From assembly GCA_016721605.1 (NCBI GenBank), contig JADKHS010000038.1, forward strand, positions 1 through 18,900: 18,900 nt of DNA. Reading direction: 5' to 3'. A program made the position numbers and the translations under genes. This document shows positions 13,398 to 18,900 of this stretch, piece by piece (position 1 is the first letter of the stretch; every line of letters starts with the position of its first letter). Source of the stretch: Nitrosomonadales bacterium (GTDB lineage: Bacteria; Pseudomonadota; Gammaproteobacteria; Burkholderiales; Gallionellaceae). The notes beneath the pieces are model-generated. The model was not told the origin of the DNA. It saw only the letters and a list, made by a program, of their open reading frames with translations, and did no database searches.

Positions 13398-15554
13398 CTA
13401 CCAAGCGGCTTGTACGCTGGCAAAGACGGTACGCGGCAACCCGGGCGATAGGGTGGGTGCGGCACCCGTTCCGCCAGCGCTGTCGGCATAACGTTTATCG
13501 GCCAGATTCATGATGCGTCCTGACACTGACACCCCTTTCGTGATTTCATGGCTAGCCCGCAGATTCCATAACTGGTGTCCTGCGTATTTCCCGGTATTGG
13601 CCGCATCCAGCCAGTAAGAACCCATTTTCACCCATTCAATTTGGGTGGTGGTACCCTTCGCTGGGGTCCAAGTCAGGCGCGTATTGCCAAACTGGTTAGG
13701 CGCAGATTCAACATCCTTGCCGGTATTGTTTGCACCGGTAAATTGATTGGTAACCCAAGACTCGTAGGTATGCTTGGCATAACTATAAGCAAGATCTAAC
13801 CGCAACTTTTCTGTAAAGGCGGTACCTATCCCCAACTCAACACCCTGATGCTTGGTGCTGCCGTTATTCGAGGAAATCGTGATCTGGTTGAGTGCATCGC
13901 GCTGGTTAAGGATGTCATCACGTTTCCTTAACGAGTACGCGGTCAAGTCGTAATTCCAACCTCTAGCATCGCCACGCAATCCCACTTCGTACTGGTCCGC
14001 TTTGATAGGTTTGAGTTGCAGAAAATCGGTCGCTTTGGTTCGGCCCCGGTCGAGCGTCGAATCATGGCCTGCCCGGAATAAGTTACCTTCGCTCGGCGCA
14101 CGGAACCCCTGTTTATAAGAAGCGTATACATGGGTGACGGGAGTCAACGCAAAATTCACGCCCAATTTGGGGCTAACCTTCGAAAATGATTGCGAGCTAC
14201 TGGCATTTTGCCAATAATGTTTTGTGCCATTAACGAGATCACCCGCCGCCAAATTGTTAGTCATGTCGTAACTTATGGAGTCATATCGCACCGCAGCCGT
14301 CACACGCAATTTTTCTACCGGGGAAAATTCGGTATGGAAATAGGGTGACGCACTTTGGTAGGTGACATCATAATCATAGATGCGCGGCCCTACCGTATAG
14401 CAATTAAATTTTTGAATGCTTACTGCCGTACCGGCGACTGTGCAACCTGGAGCGGCAAAACTAATGGCGTCCTCGGTGCGTTTCCCGGGGCTATAGTCAT
14501 AATCAAAACCCACGATTACGCGCGCCCTCAATGCATTTGGGAAGTCTTTACGCCATTTGGTAAGCACACCTAGCGATGTAACATCGGATTTTTCAATTCG
14601 GGGATCACTGGTCGCGCCAGTACTAAAGTTATACGAACCATTGAGGTCCATTTTGTTATTTCGGAAATATGGCGTAATCGAGATGAGCTCATTTTCACCA
14701 ATATAATGGTCTATATTAGTTGAAAGCCGCAACGCGTCTACCTTGCGGAATGCAACAGGGCGTGCATTTACGGTCGGCGTATTATTATATTCAAAGGGTG
14801 TCAGAGCCGAATTTGCGCCGGTTTCTTGGTCAATTTTGGTATATCCCAGAATGGTTTTTAATACCGTGTTACCGCTAGGCGCATAATCCCAGCGCAGATT
14901 CGTGCTCAACCGGTCATATGCAGTTTTCTCGCGCCAACCATCGGTATGGGAGACATTTACATCGGCACGTAGCGCGCCAAATTCTTTTTGCCCGGTATTG
15001 ACATGACCTAGTGCTCTATACCAGCCGTAGCTGCCCATTTCTGCGGAAAGTCCAGCGCCACTTTGGGTAGTTGGCTTGTTTGTCAGGATATTTACCGTGC
15101 CGCCGATCGCATCGGAGCCATAGAGCGCTGAGCCTATTCCCTTTACCACTTCAACGCCGCCTGCTTGGGGAATGTTGACCTCATACAGCGCATTATGGTT
15201 AAAAAATCCGGTAGCACGAATTGGAATGCCGTCTTCCAGATACAAGTAAACAGGGTCAGTACCAATCTTTTGGCGTATGCCCATGGTATGCCCTTCACCA
15301 TTGGTGACATTGACCGCCACCCCGGGAATTTGCCCAAGCAGTTGCTGCGGATGGGCCGGTGCGGTGAACGCAATGGTCTCTTTCTTGATTATTCCGACTG
15401 ACTCTGACACTTCAGACAGGGGCGTCGGCTCGCGGGTTCCGGTAACAGTCACTTCTTCCAAAACAGATAACGCTTGGGTCTCATTTGCCGCAAATACAGC
15501 AGGATTAATGAGTAGTGCCAGTACACTGATTGCGAATTGTTTTGTGCGTATCAT
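13398..15554 (-). CDS. TonB-dependent outer-membrane receptor
   Basis: A 718-residue receptor. Residues 1-22 form a signal peptide (AVFA cleavage region) and the TonB box is EEVTVTGTR at 33-41. The plug domain follows with LLGQIPGVAVNV, LYLEDGIPIRATG, and VEVVKGIGSALYGSDAIGGT then VNIL. A 22-strand barrel ends in an aromatic residue (VFASVQAAW). It imports a chelated metal, cofactor or similar ligand across the outer membrane using TonB energy. One cysteine pair (GCTVAG and FNCYTV) lies in a probable surface loop. The substrate is not deducible: no Fur box or cobalamin riboswitch was found and no partner genes adjoin. Shine-Dalgarno AGGA stands seven bases before the ATG. The frame is intact over 2.1 kb. 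Confidence 0.94.
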   Translation of the reverse strand: MIRTKQFAISVLALLINPAVFAANETQALSVLEEVTVTGTREPTPLSEVSESVGIIKKETIAFTAPAHPQQLLGQIPGVAVNVTNGEGHTMGIRQKIGTDPVYLYLEDGIPIRATGFFNHNALYEVNIPQAGGVEVVKGIGSALYGSDAIGGTVNILTNKPTTQSGAGLSAEMGSYGWYRALGHVNTGQKEFGALRADVNVSHTDGWREKTAYDRLSTNLRWDYAPSGNTVLKTILGYTKIDQETGANSALTPFEYNNTPTVNARPVAFRKVDALRLSTNIDHYIGENELISITPYFRNNKMDLNGSYNFSTGATSDPRIEKSDVTSLGVLTKWRKDFPNALRARVIVGFDYDYSPGKRTEDAISFAAPGCTVAGTAVSIQKFNCYTVGPRIYDYDVTYQSASPYFHTEFSPVEKLRVTAAVRYDSISYDMTNNLAAGDLVNGTKHYWQNASSSQSFSKVSPKLGVNFALTPVTHVYASYKQGFRAPSEGNLFRAGHDSTLDRGRTKATDFLQLKPIKADQYEVGLRGDARGWNYDLTAYSLRKRDDILNQRDALNQITISSNNGSTKHQGVELGIGTAFTEKLRLDLAYSYAKHTYESWVTNQFTGANNTGKDVESAPNQFGNTRLTWTPAKGTTTQIEWVKMGSYWLDAANTGKYAGHQLWNLRASHEITKGVSVSGRIMNLADKRYADSAGGTGAAPTLSPGLPRTVFASVQAAW

Positions 15555-16016
15555 GTTTTTCCTGAGTGTGAATTTTGGGGTGTAGCGTATTTATTCAATT
15601 CTGAATCATGATTCGGTGACAGTTAAAACGCACTGTCGGCAAAAATTCAAAATTCAGTTTTCTTTAAAGGGTGTTTTTGTGGCGTGTGCCCATTTTTTTC
15701 AAGTATTCCGGGCTAATGGTAAAAATCAACATTAAGTTGGGTTACGGTGTTTTTCCCCTTGAAACAATCATTTTCGGGTTGGCTATTCTAGGGGAAAGCG
15801 GACGCGTGAGAATGCGGCAAAATGTCGCACCTCACCAAAATGAGGCGATCATAAAAATCACATGTTGTGAAAACCGCGTAAAAATATTGAACGGTTTCAA
15901 CGGCCCAGAACAGTATTATTCTGGGCCAATAAACGATGTGGGACTATTGGCGATAGACCTGCCCAAGCTGCCAATTTATGAATATTTGACTCGCCAACTC
16001 CTGTTGATTTTTAGAT
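15555..16016. other. Non-coding interval upstream of the TonB receptor, several palindromes
   Basis: 462 bases with no convincing gene. Upstream of the receptor are GAATCATGATTC (15603-15614, perfect palindrome) and GACAGT...ACTGTC (15618-15637). Farther away are small hairpins near 15820-15853 (CCTCA/TGAGG and GCGGC-type) and the pair described separately at 15887-15927. The first two may be operator sites for the receptor; no regulator is identified. Confidence 0.5.
15887..15927 (-). terminator. Tandem hairpins downstream of hpnE, possible terminator
   Basis: Read on the minus strand, GGCCCAGAA and TTCTGGGCC form a perfect 9-bp stem with an 8-base loop (15902-15927). A small TTGAA/TTCAA stem (15887-15900) and TATTTTTA follow. 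The position about 90 bases after the hpnE stop fits the end of the hpn transcript, though the T tract is short and set off from the strong stem. Confidence 0.4.
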
Positions 16017-17343
16017 TCAGTGATTGAATGCTGCGAGAATCGTTCCCGCACACAACATACCACTCATTACCGCGCTTTCTAGCGTAGCCGGATACTCTCC
16101 CGCCACATAATCGCCCGCTAACAATACATTGGCAATTTGTGTGGTATGGGCAGGGCGAAGCAGGTTTGTTTCGCAAGAGAAGGTGGCGCGTTTCTCAGCA
16201 ATAACTTTGTGCCACACAGGCGCTTCCCTTATTCCAAGTTGTTCACATAACTCTTGTGCCACCTTCTGTGCTAACAGTTCATGCTTTAAATTTTGATGCT
16301 TCCCTTGTGCGCTAATAACGGCGGCGATGAGGCCACGCTGTTCGGAGATTTGTCCTTTATCAAACAGCCATTGGGCAAAGCAGCGGTCTAAACCCAGCAT
16401 TGCGTGCGGCAAACATACATGTTCGGGATATTGCAGATACACGGTATAAATTGGTTGATATGGAATGGCTGCAATTTGCCCAGCTATCAATGCAAGTTGC
16501 GGTACGGTATGGAATAGCCGCGCAGCCGAAATGGGCGAAGCTGCACAAATGACATGGCTGAATAGCTCAGTATGCGCAGTGGATAGTGCCGTTTGGCGGG
16601 TAGTTAACCTGATTTCGTCGCCGTTTGGAATGATGGCTTCTACGCTGCAAGCGGTAAGCACCGTGCCCCTATGTTGTTTGACATATTCGGCCGCCCGCTC
16701 TGGAAATAGTGCCGTGAAATCTATGCGTGGCAGCAGCATGTCGCTATCGTTGCGCACACCGTTTAGGCTATCGCGTAATACGTTCAGTAACACCTGAGCG
16801 GAAGCAATATGCATCGGTGTGTTAAGTGCGGAGATGCAAAGCGGTTCCCATAGTAATCGTATTAGTCCATCACTTTGTCCATGCATGCGTAACAATTCAA
16901 ATACACTGATGTCGTGTAGCAAGGTGAAATTAATGTGCCTCAGCGCCAGCATAAAACGTGCGGCACGCAACCGTTCGCCAAATGACAATCCCTTTGCGCT
17001 GAACAGTCCAACCAGTAAATGGAGTGGGGCAGGCAGGTGAGGCGCTTTTAATTCAAAGCGATTGTGTAAGGTGAGTTGCAGCGGCAAACGCAGGAAGTCG
17101 TGCTCGACGTTACCGCCGACTTGTTCAATAAGCTGCAGTGTTTGGTGATAGCAGCCAAGCAGGATGTGCTGGCCGTTATCGAGTTGAACATTGTTATGCC
17201 ACACGCCGCGCGCGGCCGCCGAGTTGCTTGGCGCTTTCGAATACCGTAACCGGAATATTTGCCGCAGCGAGCGTAACGGCGGCGGCCATGCCAGCGTAGC
17301 CGCCGCCAATAATGGCGACATGATGATTTTTATTATTGCTCAC
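16017..17343 (-). pseudogene. hpnE: Hydroxysqualene dehydroxylase HpnE, frameshift near the N-terminus
   Basis: HpnE is an FAD-dependent amine-oxidase-fold enzyme that reduces hydroxysqualene to squalene. The FAD-binding start HHVAIIGGGYAGMAAAVTLA to QLGGRARRV is in one frame (GTG at 17343 as likely start). The rest (WHNNVQLDNGQHILLG onward, ending NVLLAGDYVAGEYPATLESA and VMSG) is in another. A 2-base loss from a GT repeat at about 17199-17204 (GTGTGTGG to GTGTGG) gives exactly the missing register, RRVWHNN. The remaining 400 residues are undamaged and the C-terminal FAD motif is present, so this is a single lesion. It is last in the hpnC-hpnD-hpnE order, 44 bases after the original end of hpnD. 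Confidence 0.85.
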
Positions 17344-17387
17344 AATACCAATTTTTGTTCGGTTTGGGTGTAGCGAAGTACAGGAAA

Positions 17388-18215
17388 TTAATTTTTCACC
17401 CAAGTCTTCCATGCCAGCCACAGTTTGTGCAGCGGAGTGAGCGAGACGCGTTCTCTTAACACATGACAACCACTGTCAACGATTTCTTACAGACTAGTCC
17501 GATAAATTGCTGCCATGATCAGGCCAGTGCGCTGCGATTTGCGGTCTATAGCGGGCAGTTGCTCGAGTGCCCGCTGGTAATAACGTTGTGCGCGGTCAAC
17601 CTGAAACTTCATTAGTTTTTGAAAGCCTTCGCTTTCCTTGTTATCAAGGATATCGTTGACGTGTACGCCAAAAAGCGCTAACTCACCAAGTGGCAGGTAG
17701 ATGCGCCCGCGCCGGGCGTCTTCACCCACGTCACGGATGATATTGGTAAGCTGGAAAGCGAGGCCAAGATCGTGCGCATATTTAAGCGTATTAGGATCAG
17801 TGTAGCCAAAAATTTCCGCAGCGAGCAGCCCCACTACCGAGGCGACACGATAACAATACTGTTGCAAGGCTTTGAAATCGGCATATTGGTGTTGTTGCAA
17901 ATCCATTTCCATGCCGTCGATGATTTCGTGGAAATGTTCTTGTGGTAGGCTGTACTGTTTAACCCACCGGCACCAATGCCCGTGCACCGGATGCTGCGGC
18001 GTGCCTGTGTAAATAGCGGCCACTTCGGTACACACCATGCTTGCGTAGTGCGTGCTACGTTCTCATCCGAATTTTCGTCCACAACATCGTCTACTTCGCG
18101 ACAAAAGCATACAACGCTGTGATAGCGCGGCGTTTGTCTGACGGCAAAAACAAAACTGTAATAAAAGCTCGAACCGCTTTGGGCTGCCTTGTCTTTAATA
18201 CTGATCTGGAGTCAT
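17388..18215 (-). pseudogene. hpnD: Presqualene diphosphate synthase HpnD, multiple lesions
   Basis: HpnD condenses two farnesyl diphosphates to presqualene diphosphate. The ATG at 18215 opens MTPDQY, and pieces KDKAAQSGSSFYYSF, LPSDKRR, AFCREVDDVVDE (first Asp-rich motif) and TEVAAIYTGTPQHPV lie in different frames. IRDVGEDARRGRIYLPLGEL (second Asp-rich motif) is intact. Inferred lesions: 2-base losses near 18197 and 18151, lost T near 18103-18106, lost G near 18034, a compensating minus-one/plus-one pair at about 17986 and 17963-17965, and an in-frame TAA at 17487-17489. The last cuts off the conserved tail EIVDSGCHVLRERVSLTPLH, KLWLAWKTWVKN (stop 17388-17390). The amino acids stay conserved once frames are joined. 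Confidence 0.85.
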
Positions 18216-18251
18216 GTTAAGTAGTAATCCAAATGGTAACTGGCCAAACTA

Positions 18252-18900
18252 CTATTTAGGGCACCGCTTTAAAAGCTGAATGGCGCACTTTTTTCCCAGC
18301 ATAATAACCCAGTCAAATGGACGCAACACAGGATGCTGGCGAAACATGTCGAACTGCACGGCTTCAAGTTTGTCGAGTAGGCGATTGCTTCGCCCGCAAT
18401 GATGAGCCCCATCTCAATACCGATACGGCCCCAGTCAATATACGCCAAGAGGGCGCCGCTACGCATCATGTCATGTGCGCTGAACCTGAAACTGCATAAG
18501 TTGTTGCCATTCCTCATCCACGCGGCCATCCGCGATATGCGCTTCAATTACGCCGAAGTGCGCCGTGCATTTCATCCTGCGGCAAATAGATGCGGTCGAT
18601 GGCATAATCTTTTGTTACATCCTGCCAAAAATTGATGAGTTGCAGACTGGTACAGATAGCGTCGGAATATTGCAGATTTGGGGGGCTAGCTTCTTCATAC
18701 AGGTGTAACAGTAATCTCCCGACCGGATTAGCGGAACGGCTGCAATAATCCAGCAATTCGTCCGAAATTGGCGCTAACGTTTTTGGTACATCCTGCGAAA
18801 AAGCGTCAAGCAGATCGTGGAATAATTGCAGCGCAACGATGCCGCGCAATGATGTCCGCCAAGTCGTAAAACAAAGGGGTAAGCAGTGTTTCATTGGCCG
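18252..18900 (-). pseudogene. hpnC: Hydroxysqualene synthase HpnC, 5' end outside the window, multiple indels
   Basis: HpnC converts presqualene diphosphate to hydroxysqualene. The window begins inside the gene (ANETLLTPLFYDLADIIARH in one frame). The largest intact piece holds LFHDLLDAFSQDV, ELLDYCSRSANPVGRLLLHL, SDAICTSLQLINFWQDV and IDRIYLPQDEMH, including the second Asp-rich region. Then FGVIEAHIADGRVDEEWQQL, DMMRSGALLAYIDWGRIG and RLLDKLEAVQFDMFRQHPVL, RPFDWVIMLGKKCAIQLLK follow in shifting frames to a TAG at 18252. Indels are inferred near 18832-18836, 18761-18775, 18555, 18471-18475 and 18391. It is on the same strand as hpnD with a 36-base gap. Confidence 0.82.

Noticed and set aside
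15555..15800. Cobalamin riboswitch or Fur box upstream of the TonB receptor
   Set aside because: The conserved riboswitch core (GCCACTG) was not found and no Fur-type GATAAT repeats are present.
15671..16027. A 118-codon open frame on the plus strand
   Set aside because: No recognisable domain, no good ribosome-binding site at its non-ATG start, it runs through two hairpins and it overlaps the 3' end of hpnE.
1..18900. CRISPR array, tRNA, rRNA or intact IS transposase other than RayT
   Set aside because: No regularly spaced direct repeats, no cloverleaf and no DDE transposase frame were seen in either strand; a proper search could still find something small.

Overview
The window looks like the chromosome of a betaproteobacterium, most likely of the Nitrosomonadales/Gallionellaceae type. 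This is inferred from gene content and protein similarity recalled from memory, not from a search. The clues are a comF-trmL pair facing a bioB-bioF-bioH-bioC cluster, hpnCDE squalene genes for hopanoids, REP-associated transposases, and many toxin-antitoxin genes and miniature repeats. No rRNA, tRNA or CRISPR array was seen.

Layout. 1-1700: a DUF808 membrane protein, then a REP-associated tyrosine transposase (RayT) bracketed by two inverted 31-bp palindromic repeats. 1800-3035 (minus): trmL with a frameshift, behind comF. 3047-6938 (plus): a biotin cluster of bioB, bioF and one ORF that joins bioH to bioC. 6939-7759: gene-free, holding a strong hairpin, the remnant of a parallel beta-helix protein and a 118-bp palindromic MITE-like repeat. 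7760-10932: a toxin-antitoxin patch with higBA (higB frameshifted), a truncated RayT remnant, a DUF1778-GNAT (TacA-TacT type) pair read as one ORF, and an XRE regulator - antitoxin - PIN toxin set with broken reading frames. 11078-13377: short single-gene cassettes (ABM-fold protein, cupin, DNA-alkylation-repeat protein) between copies of one miniature element; a 14-codon scrap of a primase-like gene ends at the first copy. 13398-15554 (minus): a TonB-dependent receptor. 16017-18900 (minus): hpnE, hpnD and hpnC, with hpnD and hpnC heavily damaged by indels.

Working together. The biotin genes cover early pimeloyl-ACP formation (BioC methylates malonyl-ACP, BioH removes the methyl group), KAPA synthesis (BioF) and sulfur insertion (BioB); bioA and bioD are not in the window. 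HpnD, HpnC and HpnE would turn farnesyl diphosphate into squalene for hopanoids.

The main caution is reading-frame damage. At least eight genes carry small indels, several in short homopolymers, while bioB, bioF and the TonB receptor are clean. Some may be sequencing errors and some real decay. Both apparent gene fusions, bioHC and tacAT, sit at places where a one- or two-base change would restore an ordinary stop/start overlap, so they need checking before being called novel. I did not find a clearly new multi-gene system; the best leads are the fused DUF1778-GNAT ORF, the three-gene XRE/antitoxin/PIN set and the repeat-delimited cassettes.
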